64,000 bases of DNA, taken from Symsagittifera roscoffensis (lineage: Eukaryota; Xenacoelomorpha; Acoela; Convolutidae). The stretch spans positions 20,505,461 through 20,569,460 of the forward strand of contig NC_087070.1 of the NCBI RefSeq assembly GCF_963678635.1, read 5' to 3'. Positions 26,701 through 40,152 of this stretch are shown in pieces. Numbering within the stretch: the stretch's first letter is position 1; each line of letters starts with the position of its first letter. The position numbers were made by a program, and so were the translations under genes. The notes under the pieces are model-generated. The model was given only the letters and a program-made list of their open reading frames with translations, was not told where the DNA came from and ran no database searches.

Positions 26701-29700
26701 GAAGCAGGAGTGGGTGAGGTTTGTGCAGGTTTGATGCTTGTATGAGAAGAATTTAGACGCAGGAGTGAGCGAGGTGTGTGCAGGTTTGGTGCACACATGA
26801 GAAGGATTCAGACGCAAGAGTGGGTGAGGTTTGTGCAGGCTTGATGCTTGTATGAGAAGGATTCAGGCGCAGGAGTGGGTGAGGTTGGTGCAGGTTTGAT
26901 GCAAGCATGGAAAAGAATTCAGACGCAGGAGGGTGGGGTTTGTGCAGGTTTGATGCGTGCATGAAAAAGATTCAGACGCAGGAGTGGGGGAGTTTTGTGC
27001 AGGTTTGATGCTTGTATGAGAAGAATTCAGAAGCAGGAGTGGGAGAGGTTTGTGCAGGTTTGATGCGTGTATGAGAAGGATTCAGAGGCAGGAGTGGGCG
27101 AGGTTTGTGCAGGTTTGATGCAAGCTTGAGAAGGATTCAGATGCAAGAGTGGGTGAGATTTGTGCAGGTTTGATGCTCATATGAGAAGGATTTAGACGCA
27201 GGAGTAAGCGAGGTGTGTGCAGGTTTGATGCACGCATGATAAGGATTCAGACGCAAGAGTGGGTGAGGTTTGTGCAGTTTTGATGCTTGAAATAGAAGGA
27301 TTCAGACGCAAGAGTGGTTGAGGTTTGTGCAGTATTGATGCTTGTATGAGAAGGATGCAGACGCACGATTGGTTGAGGTTTGTGCAGGTTTGATGCTTGT
27401 TTGAGAAGGATTCAGACGCAGGAGTGGGTGAGGTTTGTGCAGGTTTGATGCTTGTATAAGAAGAATTCAGAAGCAGGAGTGGGTGAGGTTTGTGCAGGTT
27501 TGATGCAAGATGAGAAGGATTCAGACGCAGGAGTCGGTGAGGTTTGCGCAGGTTTGATGCAAGCATGAGAAGGATTCAGATGCAAGACTGGGTGAGATTT
27601 GTGCAGGTTTGATGCTCGTATGAGAAGGATTTAGACGCAGGAGTGAGCGAGGTGTGTGCAGGTTTGGTGCACGCATGAGAAGGATTCAGACGCAAGAGTG
27701 GGTGAGGTTTGTGCAGGCTTGATGCTTGTATGAGAAGGATTCAGGCGCAGGAGTGGGTGAGGTTTGTGCTGGTCTGATGCTTGTATGAGGAGGATTCAGA
27801 CGCAGGTTGGGTGAGGTTTGTGCAGGTTTGATGCGTCTATGAGAGGGATTCAGACGCAGGAGTGGGTGAGGTTTGTGCAGGTTTGATGCTTGTATGAGAA
27901 GGATTCTGACGCAGGAGTGGATGAGGTTTTTGCAGATTTGATGCACGCATGAGAAGGATTCAGACGCAAGAGTGGTTGAAGTTTGTTCAGTTTTGATGCT
28001 TGTATGAGAAGGATTCAGACGCACGATTGGGTGAGGTTTGTGCAGGTTTGATGCTTGTTTGAGAAGGATTCAGAAGCAGGAGTGGGTGAGGTTTGTGCAG
28101 GTTTGATGCTTGTATGAGAAGAATTCAGAAGCAGGAGTGGGTGAGGTTTGTGCAGGTTGATGCGTGTATGAGAAGGATTCAGACGCAGGAGTGGGTGAGG
28201 TTTGTGCAGGTTTGATGCAAACATGAGAAAGATTCAGACGCGGGAGTTGGTGAGGTTTGCGCAGGTTTCATGCCAGCATGAGAAGGATTCAGACGCAAAG
28301 TGGGAGAGGTTTGTGCAGGTTTGATGCTTGTATGAGAAGGGTCAGACACAAGAGTGGGTGAGGTTTGCGCAAGTTTGACGCTTTATTGAGCAGGATTCAG
28401 AGGCAAGAGTGGGTGAGGTTTGTGCAGGTTTGATGCAAGCATGAGAAAGAATCAGATGCGGGAGTTGGTCAGTTTTGCGCAGGTTTCATGCAAGCATAAG
28501 AAGGGTTCAAATGCAAGAGTGGGTGAGGTTTGTGCAGTTTTGATGCTTGTACAAGAAGGATTCAGACGCAGGAGTGGGTGAGGTTTGTGCAGGTTTGATG
28601 CTTATATGAGAAGGATTCAAACGCAGGAGTGGGTGAGGTTTAGGCAGGTTTGATGCTTGTATGAGAAGGATTCTAACGCAGGAGTGGATGAGGTTTGTGC
28701 AGGTCTGATGCTGGTATGAGAAGGATTCAAACGCAGGAGTGGGTGAGTTTTGTGCAGGTTTGATGGGTGTATGAGAAGGATTCGGACGCAGAAAAGGGTG
28801 ACGTTTGTGCAGGTTTGATGCAAGCATGAGAAGGATTCAGACACAGGAGTCGGTGAGGTTTGCGCAGGTTTGATGCAAGCATGAGAAGAATTCAGACGCA
28901 AGAGTGAGTGAGGTTTGCGCAGGTTTGATTCAAGCATGAGAAAGATTCTGACGTAAGAGTGGGTGAGATTTGTGCAGGTTTGATGCTCATATGAGAAGGA
29001 TTTAGACGCAGGAGTGAGCGAGGTGTGTGCAGGTTTGGTTCACGCATGATAAGGATTCAGACGCAAGAGTGGGTGAGGTTTGTGCAGTTTTGATGCTTGA
29101 ATGAGAAGGATTCAGACGCAAGAGTGGTTGAGGTTTGTGCAGGTTTGATATTTATATGAGAAGGATTCAGACGCAGGAGTGGTTGAGTTTTGTGCAGGTT
29201 TGATGGGTGTATGAGAAGGATTCGGACGCAGAAAAGGGTGACGTTTGTGCAGGTTTGATGCAAGCATGAGAAGGATTCAGACACAGGAGTCGGTGAGGTT
29301 TGCGCAGGTTTGATGCAAGCATGAGAAGAATTCAGACGCAAGAGTGAGTGAGGTTTGCGCAGGTTTGATTCAAGCATGAGAAAGATTCTGACGTAAGAGT
29401 GGGTGAGGTTTGTGCAGGTTTGATGCTTGTATGAGAAGGAATCAGACGCAGGAGTGGGTGAGGTTTGTTCAGGTTTGATGCTTAAATGAGAAGGATTCAG
29501 ACGCAGGAGTGGGCGATGTTTGTGCAGGTTTGATGCTTGTATGAGAAGGAATCAGACGCAGGAGTGGGTGAGGTTTGTGCAAGTTTGATGCTTGTATGAG
29601 AAGGATTCAGACGTAGAAGTGGGTGAGGTTTGCGCAGGTTTGATGCAAGCATGAGAATGATTCAGAAGCAAGAGTGGGTGAAGTTCGTGCAGGTTTGATG

Positions 29701-31934
29701 CTTGTATGAGAAGGATTCGGACGCAGAAAAGGGTGACGTTTGTGCAGGTTTGATGCAAGCATGAGAAGGATTCAGACACAGGAGTCGGCGAGGTTTGCGC
29801 AGGTTTGATGCAAACATGAGAAGAATTCAGACGCAAGAGTGAGTGAGGTTTGCGCAGGTTTGATTAAAGCATGAGAAAGATTCTGACGTAAGAGTGGGTG
29901 AGGTTTGTGCAGGTTTGATGCTTGAATGAGAAGGAATCAGACGCAGGAGTGGGTGAGGTTTGTTCAGGTTTGATGCTTAAATGAGAAGGATTCAGACGCA
30001 GGAGTGGGCGATGTTTGTGCAGGTTTGATGCTTGTATGAGAAGGAATCAGACGCAGGAGTGGGTGAGGTTTGTGCAAGTTTGATGCTTGTATGAGAAGAA
30101 TTCAGACGCAAAGTGGATGAGGTTTGGGCTGGTTTGATTCACGCATGAGAAGAATTGAGACGTAAGAGTGGGTGATGTTCATGCAGGTTTGCTGCTTGTG
30201 TGAGAAGGATTCAGACGCAAGAGTGGGTAATTTTGTGCAGTTTTGATGCTTATTTGAGAAGGATTCAGACGCAAGGTTGGGTGAGGTTTGTGCAGGATTG
30301 ATGCTTGTATGAGAAGGTTTCAGACGCAGGAGTGGGTGAGGTTTGTGCAGGTTTGATATTTATATGAGAAGGATTCAGACGCAGGAGTGGTTGAGTTTTG
30401 TGCAGGTTTGATGGGTGTATGAGAAGGATTCGGACGCAGAAAAGGGTGACGTTTGTGCAGGTTTGATGCAAGCATGAGAAGGATTCAGACACAGGATTCG
30501 GTGAGGTTTGCGCAGGTTTGATGCAAGCATGAGAAGAATTCAGACGCAAGAGTGAGTGAGGTTTGCGCAGGTTTGATTCAAGTATGAGAAAGATTCTGAC
30601 GTAAGAGTGGGTGAGGTTTGTGCAGGTTTGATGCTTGTATGAGAAGGAATCAGACGCAAGAGTGGGTGAGGTTTGATCAGGTTTGATGCTTAAATGAGAA
30701 GGATTCAGACGCAGGAGTGGGCGATGTTTGTGCAGGTTTGATGCTTGTATGAGAAGGAATCAGACGCAGGAGTGGGTGAGGTTTGTGCAAGTTTGATGCT
30801 TGTATGAGAAGGATTCAGACGTAGAAGTGGGTGAGGTTTGCGCAGGTTTGATGCAAGCATGAGAATGATTCAGAAGCAAGAGTGGGTGAAGTTCGTGCAG
30901 GTTTGATGCTTGTATGAGAAGGATTCAGACGCAGGAGTGGGCGAGGTTTGTGCAGGTTTGATGCAAGCATGAGAAGGTTTCAGACGCAAGAGTGGTTGAG
31001 GTTTGTGCAAGTTTGACTTCTGTATAAGAAGGATTCAGACGCAAGAGTGAGTGATGTTTGTGCAGTTTTGATACTTGTATTAGAAGGATTCAGATACAAG
31101 AGTGAGTGAGGTTTGCGCAGGTTTGATGCGAGCATGGGAAGGATTGAAACGCAAGAGTGGGCGAGGTTTGTGCAGGTTTGTTGCTTGTATGAGAAGGATT
31201 CAAACGCAGGATTCGGTGAGGTTTGCGCAAGTTTGATGCAAGCATGAGAAGGATTCAGACGCAAGAATGGGTGAAGTTTGTGCAGGTTTGATGCTTGTAT
31301 TAGAAGGATTCAGACGCATGATTGGCGAGGTTTGTGCAGCTTTGATGCACGCATGAGAAGGATTCAGACGCAAGAGTGAGGTAGGTTTGTGCAGGTTTGA
31401 TTCTTGTTTGAGAAGGATTCAGACTCAGGAATGGTTGAGAATTGCGCAGGTTTGATGCAAGTATGAGAAGGATTCAGACGCAAGAGTGGATGAGGTTTGC
31501 GCAGGTTTGATGCGAGCATGGGAAGGATTCAAACGCAAGAGTGGGTGAAGTTTGTGCAGGTTTGATGCTTGTATGAGAAGGATTCAGACGCAGGAGTGGG
31601 CGAGGTTTGTGCAGGTTTGATGCACGCATGAGAAGGATTCAGACGCAAGAGGGAGGTAGGTTTGTGCAGGTTTGATACTTGTTTGAGAAGGATTCAGACG
31701 CAGGAGTGGTTGATGTTTGCGCAGGTTTGATGCAAGTATGAGAAGGATTCAGACGCAAGAGTGGATGAGGTTTGCGCAGGTTTGATGCTTGTATGAGAAG
31801 GATTCAGTCGCAGGTGTGGGTGAGGTATGCGAAGGTTTGATTCAAGCATGAGAAGGATTCAGACTCAAGAGTGGCTGATGTTTGTGTAGGTTTGATGCCT
31901 GTATGTGACGGATTCAGACGCAGGAGTGGGCGAG

Positions 31935-31960
31935 GTTTGCAAATGAGTGGATGAGGTTAG
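31935..31960 (+). repeat. Shortened satellite unit (first of three)
   Basis: The junction tttgcaaatgagtggatgag fuses the start of one unit to the end of the next, removing about 35 bp. The same fusion recurs near 32837 and 34039, so it has been copied with its surroundings. Confidence 0.7.
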
Positions 31961-33084
31961 CGCAGGTTTGATGCAACCATGAAAAGGATTCAAACGCAAG
32001 AGCGGGTGAGGTTTGTGCAGGTTTGATGCAAGCATGATAATGATTCATACGCAAGAGTGGGTGAAGTTTGTGCAGGTTTGATGCTTTCATGAGAAGGATT
32101 CAGACGCAGGAGTGGTCGAGGTTTGTGCAGGTTTGATGCACGCATGAGAAGGAATCAGACGCAAGAGTGAGGTAGGTTTGTGCAGGTTTGATAGTTGTTT
32201 GAGAAGGATTCAGACTCAGGAGTGGTTGAGGTTTGCGCAGCTTTGATGCAAGTATGAGAAGGATTCAGACGCAAGAGTGGATGAGGTTTGCGCAGGTTTG
32301 ATGCGAGCATGGGAAGGATTTAAACGCAAGAGTGGGTGAAGTTTGTGCAGGTTTGATGCTTGTATGAGAAGGATTCAGACGCAGGAGTGGGCGAGGTTTG
32401 TGCAGGTTTGATGCACTCATGAGAAGGATTCAGACCTAAGAGGGAGGTAGGTTTGTGCAGGTTTGATACTTGTTTGAGAAGGATTCAGACGCAGGAGTGG
32501 TTGAGGTTTGCGCAGGTTTGATGCAAGTATGAGAATGATTCAGACGCAAGAGTGGATGAGGTTTGCGCAGGTTTGATGCTTGTATGAGAAGGATTCAGTC
32601 GCAGGTGTGAGTGAGATTCGCGCAGATTTGATGCAGACATTAGAAAGATTCAAACGCAAGATTGGATGAGGTTTTTGCAGCTTTGATGCTTGTATGAGAT
32701 GGATTCAGACGAAGGAGTGGGTGAGGTATGCGAAGGTTTTATTCAAGCATGGGAAGGATTCAGACTCAAGAGTGGCTGATTTTTGTGCAGGTTTGATGCC
32801 TGTATGTGACGGATTCAGACGCAGGAGTGGGTGAGGTTTGCAAAGGAGTGGATGAGGTTAGCGCAGGTTTGATGCAACCATGAAAAGGATTCAAACGCAA
32901 GAGCGGGTGAGGTTTGTGCAGGTTTGATGCAAGCATGATAATGATTCAGTCGCATGAGTGGGTGAGGTTTGTGCAGGTTTTATGCAAGCAAGACAAGGAT
33001 TCAGACGCATGAGTGGGTGCGGTTTGTGCAGGTTTGATGCTTGTATGAGAGGATTCAGACGCAGGAGTGAGTGAAGTTTTCGCA

Positions 33085-33145
33085 GGTTTGATATAAGCAT
33101 GAGAAGGATTCAGTATGTGAAGGATTCAGATGCAAGCATGAGACG
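33085..33145 (+). repeat. Scrambled satellite unit
   Basis: Partial unit pieces follow one another here (cagtatgtgaaggattcag, then atgcaagcatgagacgcaag). This breaks the 55-bp register locally before the regular array resumes. Confidence 0.6.
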
Positions 33146-34909
33146 CAAGAGTGGGTGAGGTTTGTGCAGGTTTGATGCAAGAATGAGAATGATTCAGACG
33201 CAAGAGTGGGTGAAGTTCGTGCAGGATTGATGCTTGTATGAGAAGGATTCAGACGTAGGAGTGGGTGAGGTTTGCGCAGGTTTGATGCAAGAATGAGAAT
33301 GATTCAGACGCAAGAGTGGGTGAAGTTCGTGCAGGATTGATGCTTGTATGAGAAGGATTCAGACGCAGGAGTGGGCGAGGTTTGTGCAGGTGTGACGCTT
33401 GTATGAGAATGATTCAGACGCAGGAGTGGGTGAGGTTTGTGCAGGTTTGATGCATCCATGAGAGCGATTCAGACGCAGGAGTCGGTGAGGTTTGCGCAGG
33501 TTTGATGCAAGCATGGAAAGATTCAGACGCAAGAGTGGTTGAGGTTTGTGCAGGTTTGATGCTTGTATGAGAAGGATTCAGATGCAGCGGTGAGCGAGGT
33601 TTGTGCAGGTTTGATGCACGCATAAGAAGGATTCAGACAAAAGAGTGAGTGAGGTTTGTGCAGGTTTGATGCTTGTTTCAGAAGGATTCAGACGCAGGAG
33701 TGGTTGAGGTTCGCGCAGGTTTGATGCAAGTATGAGAAAGATTCAGACGCAAGAGTGGATGAGGTTTGTGCAGGTTTGACGCTTGTATGAGAAGGATTCA
33801 GTCGCAAGAGTGAGTGAGATTTTCGCAGATTTGATGCAGGCATTAGAAGGATTCAAACGCAAGAGTGGGTGAGGTTTTTGCAGGTTTGATGCTTGTATGA
33901 GAAGGATTCAGACGCAGGAGTGGGTGAGGTTTACGAAGGTTTGATGCAAGCATGAGAAGATTTCAGACTCAAGAGTGGCTGAGGTTTGTGCAGGTTTGAT
34001 GCCTGTATGTGAAGGATTCAGACGCAGGAGTGTGTGAGGTTTGCAAAAGAGTGGATGAGGTTTGCGCAAGTTGATGCAAGCATGAAAAGGATTCAGACGC
34101 AAAAGTGGGTGAGGTTTGTGCAGGTTTGATGCAAGCATGAGAATGATTCAGACGCATGAGTGGGTGAGGTTTGTGCAGGTTTGATGCAAGCATGAGAAGG
34201 ATTCAGACGCATGAGTGGGTGGGGTTTGTGCAGGTTTGATGCTTGTATGAGAAGGATTCAGACGCAGGAGTGGGTGAAGTTTTCGCAGGTCTGATGCAAG
34301 CATGAGAAGGATTCAGACGCACGAGTGGGTGAGGTTTGTGCAGATTTGAAGCTTGTATGAGAAGGATTCAGACGCAGGAGTGGGTGAGGTTTGCGCTGGT
34401 TTGAGGTAAGCATGAGAAGGATTCAAAAGCAAGACTGGGTGAGGCTTGTGCAGGTTTGATGCTTAATGAGAAGGATTCAGACGCAAGAGTGGATGAGGTT
34501 TGCGCAGGTTTGATGCAAGCATGAGGAGATTCAGACTCAGGAGTGGGTGAGGTTTGTGCAGGTCTGTTGCACGCAAGATAAGGATTCAGACGCAGGATTG
34601 GGTGAGGTTTGTGCAGGTTTGATGCTTGTATGAGAAGGATTCAGACGCAGGAGCGGTTTAGGTTTCTACAGGTTTGATGCTTGTATGAGAAGGATTCAGA
34701 CGCAGGAGTGGTTGAGGTTTGCGCAGGTTTGATGAAAGCATCAGAAGGATTCAGACGCAATAGTGGCTGTGGTTTGTGCAGGTTTGATGCTTGTATGAGA
34801 AGGATTCAGACGCAAGAGTGGGTGAGTTTTGTGCAGGTTTGATGCTTGTTTGATAAGGATTCAGATGCAGGAGTGGGCGAGGTTTTTGCAGATTTGATGC
34901 TCCCATGAT

Positions 34910-34945
34910 AAGGATTCAGACACATGAGAAGGATTCCAACGCAAG
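34910..34945 (+). repeat. Partial-unit insertion
   Basis: A piece of about 22 bp, containing cacatgagaaggattccaac, follows ataaggattcagac. The segment gaaggattc is therefore doubled within a single unit. Confidence 0.6.
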
Positions 34946-36579
34946 AGTGGGTGAGGTTTGTGCAGGTTTGATGCTTGTTTGATAAGGATTCAGATGCAGG
35001 AGTGGGCGAGGTTTTTGCAGATTTGATGCTTGCATGAGAAGGATTCAGACGCAGGTGTCGGTGAGGTTTGTGCATTTTTGATGCTTGAATAAGAAGGATC
35101 CAGACGCCAGAGTGGGTGAGGTTTGTGCAGGTTTGATGCTTATATGAGAAGGATTCAAACGCAGGAGTGGGTAAGGTTTAGGCAGGTTTGATGCTTGTAT
35201 GAGAAGGATTCAGACGCAGGAGTGGATGAGGTTTGTGCAGGTTTGATGCAAGCATGAGAAGGATTCAAACGCAAGAGTGGGTGAGGTTTGCGCAGGTTTG
35301 ATGCTTGTATGAGAAGGATTCAGACGCAGGAGTGGGTGACGTTTGTGCAGGTCTGATGAACGCATGATAAGGATTCAGACGCAGGAGTGGGTGAGGTTTA
35401 GGCAGGTTTGATGCTCGCATGATAAGGATTCAGACGCAGGAGTGGACCAGGTTTGTGCAGATTTGATTCAAGCATGAGAAGGATTCTGACCGAAGAGTAG
35501 GTGAGGTTTGTGCAGGTTTGATTCAAGCATGAGAAGGATTCTGATGCAAGAGTGGGTGAGGTTTGTGCAGGTTTGATGCTTGTATGAGAAGAATTCAAAG
35601 GCAAGAGTGAGTGAGTTTTTTGCAGGTTTGATGCTTGTATGAGAAGGATTCAGACGCAGAAGTGGGTGAGGTTTGCGCAGGTTTGATGCAAGCATGAGAA
35701 GGATTGAGACGCAAGTGTGGGTGAGGTTTGCGCAGGTTTGATGCTTGTATGAGAAGGATTCAGATGCAGGAGTGGGTGAGGTAAGTGCAGGTTTGATGCT
35801 TGTGTGAGACGGATTCAGAGGCAGGAGTGGTTGAGGTTTGCGCAGGTTTGATGCAAGCACGAGAAGGATTCAGACGCAAGAGTGGGTGAGGTTTGTGCAG
35901 GTTTGATGCTTGTATGAGAAGGAATCAGATGCAGGAGTGGGTGAGGTTTGTGCAGGTTTGATGCTTGGAAGAGAAGGATTCAGACGCAGGAGTGGGTGAG
36001 GTTTGTGCAGGTTTGATGCAAGCATGAGAACGATTCAGACACAGGAGAAGGTGAGGTTTGTGCAGGTTTGAGGCTTGAATGAGAAGGATTCAGACGCAGG
36101 TGTGGGCGAGGTTTGTGCAGGTCTGATGCACGCATGACAAGGATTCAGACGCAGGAGTGGGTGAGGTTTGTGCAAATTTGATCCACGCATGATAAAGATT
36201 CAGACGCAGGAAAAGGTGAGGTTTGCGCAGGTTTGATGAAAGCATGAGAAGGATTCAGACGCAAGAGTGGTTGAGGTTTTTGCAGGTTTGATGCTTGTAT
36301 GAGAAGGAATCAGCTGCAGGAGTGTTTGAGTTTTGTGCAGGTTTGATGCTTGTATGAGACGGATTCAGAGGCAGGAGTCGTTGAGGTTTGCGCAAGTTTG
36401 ATGCAAGCATGAGAAGGATTCAGACGCAAGAGTGGGTGAGGTTTGTGCAAGTTTGATGCTTGTATGAGAAGGATTCAGACGCAGGAATGGGTGAGGTTTG
36501 TGCAGGTTTGATACTCGCATGATAAGGATTGAGACGCAGGAAAGGGTGAGGTTTGTGCAGGTTTGATGAAAGCCTGAGA

Positions 36580-39500
36580 AGGATTCAGACGCAAGAGTGG
36601 TTGAGGTTTGTGCAGGTTTGATACTCGCATGATAAGGATTGAGACGCAGGAAAGGGTGAGATTTGTGTAGGTTTGATGCTTGTATGAGAAGGGATCAGAT
36701 GCAGGAGTGGTTGAGCTTTGTGCAAGTTTGATGCTTGTATGAGACGGATTCAGAGGCAGGAGTGGTTGAGGTTTGCGCAGGTTTGATGCAAGCATGAAAA
36801 GGATTCAGGCGCAAGAGTGGGTGAGGTTTGTGCAGGTTTGATACTCGCATGATAAGGATTGAGACGCAGGAAAGGGTGAGGTTTGTGCAGGTTTGATGCT
36901 TGTATGAGAAGGGATCAGATGCAGGAGTGGTTGAGCTTTGTGCAAGTTTGATGCTTGTATGAGACGGATTCAGAGGCAGGAGTGGTTGAGGTTTGCGAAG
37001 GTTTGATGCATGCATGAAAAGGATTCAGACGCAAGAGTGGGTGAGGTTTGTGCAGGTTTGAATCTTGTATGAGAAGGAATCAGATGCAGGAGTGGGTGAG
37101 GTTTGTGCAGGTTTGATGCTTGTATGAGAAGGATTCAGACGCAGGAGTGGGTGAGGTTTGTGCAGGTTTGATGCAAGCATGAGAGAGATTCAGACACAGG
37201 AGTGGTTGAGGTTTGTGCAGGTTTGATGCTTGTATGAGAAGGATTCAGACGCAGGTGTGGGCGAGGTTTGTGCAGGTCTGATGCACGCATGACAAGGATT
37301 CAGGCGCAGGAGTGGGTGAGGTTTGTGAAGGTCTAATGCACGCATGATAAGGATTCAGACGCAGGAGTGGAGGAGGTTTGTGCAAGTTTGATGCACGCAT
37401 GATAAAGATTCAGACGCAGGCGGGTGTGATGTTTGTGCAGGTTTTTTGCTCGCATAGGAAGGGTTCAAACGCAAGAATGAGTGCGGTTTGTGCAGGTTTG
37501 ATGCTTGTATGAAAAGGATTGAGACGCAGGAAAGGGTGAGGTTTGCGCAGGTTTGATGAAAGCATGAGTTCGATTCAGACGCAAGAGTGGGTGAGGTTTG
37601 TGCAGGTTTGATGCTTGTATGAGAAGGAATCAGATGCAGGAGTGGTTGAGGTTTGTGCAGGTTAAATGCTTGCAGGAGAAGGATTCAGAGGCAGGAGTGG
37701 TTGAGGTTTGCGCATGTTTGATGCTCGCATGAGAAGGTTCCAGACGCAGGAGTGAGTGAGGTTTGTGCAGGTTTGATGCAAGCATGAGAAGGATTCAAAC
37801 GCAAGAGTGAGTGATTTTTTTTTGCAGGTTTGATGCTTGCATGAGAAGGATTCAAACGCAAAAGTGAGTGAATTTTTCGCAGGTTTGATGCTTGTATGAG
37901 AAGGATTCAGACGCAAGAGTTAGTGAGGTTTGTGCAGGTTTGATGCTTGTATGAGAAGGATTCAGACGCCAGAGTGGGCGAGGTTTGTGCAGGTTTGATG
38001 CTCGCATGTTAAGGATTGAGACGCAGGACTGGGTGAGGTTTGTGCAGGTTTGATGCTTGTATGAGAAGGATTCAGACGCAGGAGTGGGTGAGGTTTGTGC
38101 AGGTTTGATGCAAGCATGAGAGAGATTCAGACACAGGAGTGGTTGAGGTTTGCGCATGTTTGATGCAAGCATGAGAAGGATTCAGACGCAAGAGTGGGTG
38201 AGGTTTGTGCAGGTTTGAATCTTGTATGAGAAGGAATCAGATGCAGGAGTGGGTGAGGTTTGTGCAGGTTTGATGATTTTATGAGAAGGATTCAGACGCA
38301 GGAGTGGGTGAGGTTTGTGCAGGTTTGATGCAAGCATGAGAGAGATTCAGACACAGGCGGGTGTGATGTTTGTGCAGGTTTTTTGCTCGTATAGGAAGGA
38401 TTCAAACGCAAGAATGAGTGCGGTTTGTGCAGGTTTGATGCTTGTATGAAAAGGAATCAGATGCAGAGTGGTTGAGGTTTGTGCAGGTTAAATGCTTGCA
38501 TGACAAGGATTCAGACGCAAGAGTGGGTGAGGTTTGTGCAGGTTTGATGCTCGCATGAGAAGGATCCAGACGCAGGAAAGGGTGAGGTCTGCGCAGGTTT
38601 GATGCTTGTATGAGAAGGATTCAGACGCTGGTTGGGGGAGTATTGTGAAGGTCTGATGCACGCATGATAAGGATACAGACGCAGGAGTGGAGGAGGTTTG
38701 TGCAAGTTTGATGCACGCATGATAAAGATTCAGACGCAGGCGGGTGTGATGTTTGTGCAGGTTTTTTGCTCGTATAGGAAGGATTCAAACGCAAGAATGA
38801 GTGCGGTTTGTGCAGGTTTGATGCTTGTATGAAAAGGAATCAGATGCAGAGTGGTTGAGGTTTGTGCAGGTTAAATGCTTGCATGACAAGGATTCAGACG
38901 CAAGAGTGGGTGAGGTTTGTGCAGGTTTGATGCTCGCATGAGAAGGATCCAGACGCAGGAAAGGGTGAGGTCTGCGCAGGTTTGATGAAAGCATGAGAAG
39001 GATTCAGACGCAAGAGTGGGTGAGGTTTGTGCAGGTTTGATGCTTGTATGAGAAGGAATCAGATGCAGAGTGGTTGAGGTTTGTGCAGGTTAAATGCTTG
39101 CATGACAAGGATTCAGACGCAAGAGTGGGTGAGGTTTGTGCAGGTTTGATGCTCGCATGAGAAGGATCCAAACGCAGGAGTGGGTGAGGTTTATGCAGGT
39201 TTGATGCAAGCATGAGAAGGATTCAAACGCAAGAGTGAGTGAGTTTTTTGCAGGTTTGATGCTTGCATGAGAAGTATTCAAACGCAAGAGTGAGTGAGTT
39301 TTTCGCAGATTTGATGCTTGTATGAGAAGGATTCAGACGCAAGAGGTAGTGAGGTTTGTGCAGGTTTGATGCTTGTCTGAGAAGGATTCAGACGCCAGAG
39401 TGGGCGAGGTTTGTGCAGGTTTGATGCTCGCATGGTAAGGATTGGGACGCAGGACTGGGTGAGGTTTGTGCAGGTTTGATGCTTGTATGAGAAGGATTCA

Positions 39501-40152
39501 GACGCAGTAGTGTGTGAGGTTTATGCAGGTTTGATGCTTGTGTGAGAAGGATTCAGACGCAGGTGTGGGTGAGGTTTCTGCAGGTTTGATGCACGCATGA
39601 TAAGGATTGAGACGCATGAGTGGGTGAGGTTTGCGGACTTTTGATGAAAGCATGAGAAGGATTCAGACGCAAGAGTGGGTGAAGTTTGTGCAGGTTTGAT
39701 GCTTGTATGAGAAGAAATCAGATGCAGGAGTGGTTGAGGTTTGTGCAGGTTAAATGCTTGCATGAGAAGGATTCAGACGCAGGAGTGGGTGAGGTTTGTG
39801 CAGATTTGACGCTCGCTTGAGAAGGATTCAGACGCAGGAGTGAGTGAGGTTTGTGCAGGTTTGATGCAAGCATGAGAAGGATTCAAACGCAAGAGTGAGT
39901 GAGTTTTTTGCAGGTTTGATGCTTGTAAGAGAACGATTCAAACGCAAGAGTGGGTGAGGTTTGCACAGGTATTTTGCAAGCATGAGAAAGATTCATACGC
40001 AAGAGTGGGTGAGGTTTGTGCAGGTTTGATGCTCGCTTCAGAGGGATTCAGACGCAGGAGTGGGTGAGGTTTGTGCAGGTTTGATGCAAACATGAGAAGG
40101 ATTCAAACGAAAGAATGAGTGAGTTTTTTGCAGGTTTGCTGCTTGTATGATA
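36580..40152 (+). repeat. 3573-bp higher-order unit, copy 1
   Basis: Sixty-five monomers form a large tandem duplication with 40153-43513. The offset is 3573 bp up to about 38,350 and 3354 bp after about 38,590. Copy 1 thus carries 219 bp (four units) that copy 2 lacks. The additional piece begins with aggcgggtgtgatgtttgtg and resembles the sequence near 38,736 within the same copy, so it may be a gain in copy 1. Confidence 0.88.

Larger units (their letters stand above)
26701..36579 (+). repeat. Satellite block IV, more diverged units with local duplications
   Basis: Monomers here vary more than elsewhere, with more insertions and deletions. A segment near 28617-28937 recurs at 29057-29377 (offset 440). 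The segment 29132-29718 recurs at 30341-30927 (offset 1209), both carrying ggattcggacgcagaaaagg. A further set with gaggtaggtttgtgcagg spans about 31.3-32.9 kb with an offset near 0.8-0.9 kb. Confidence 0.75.
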
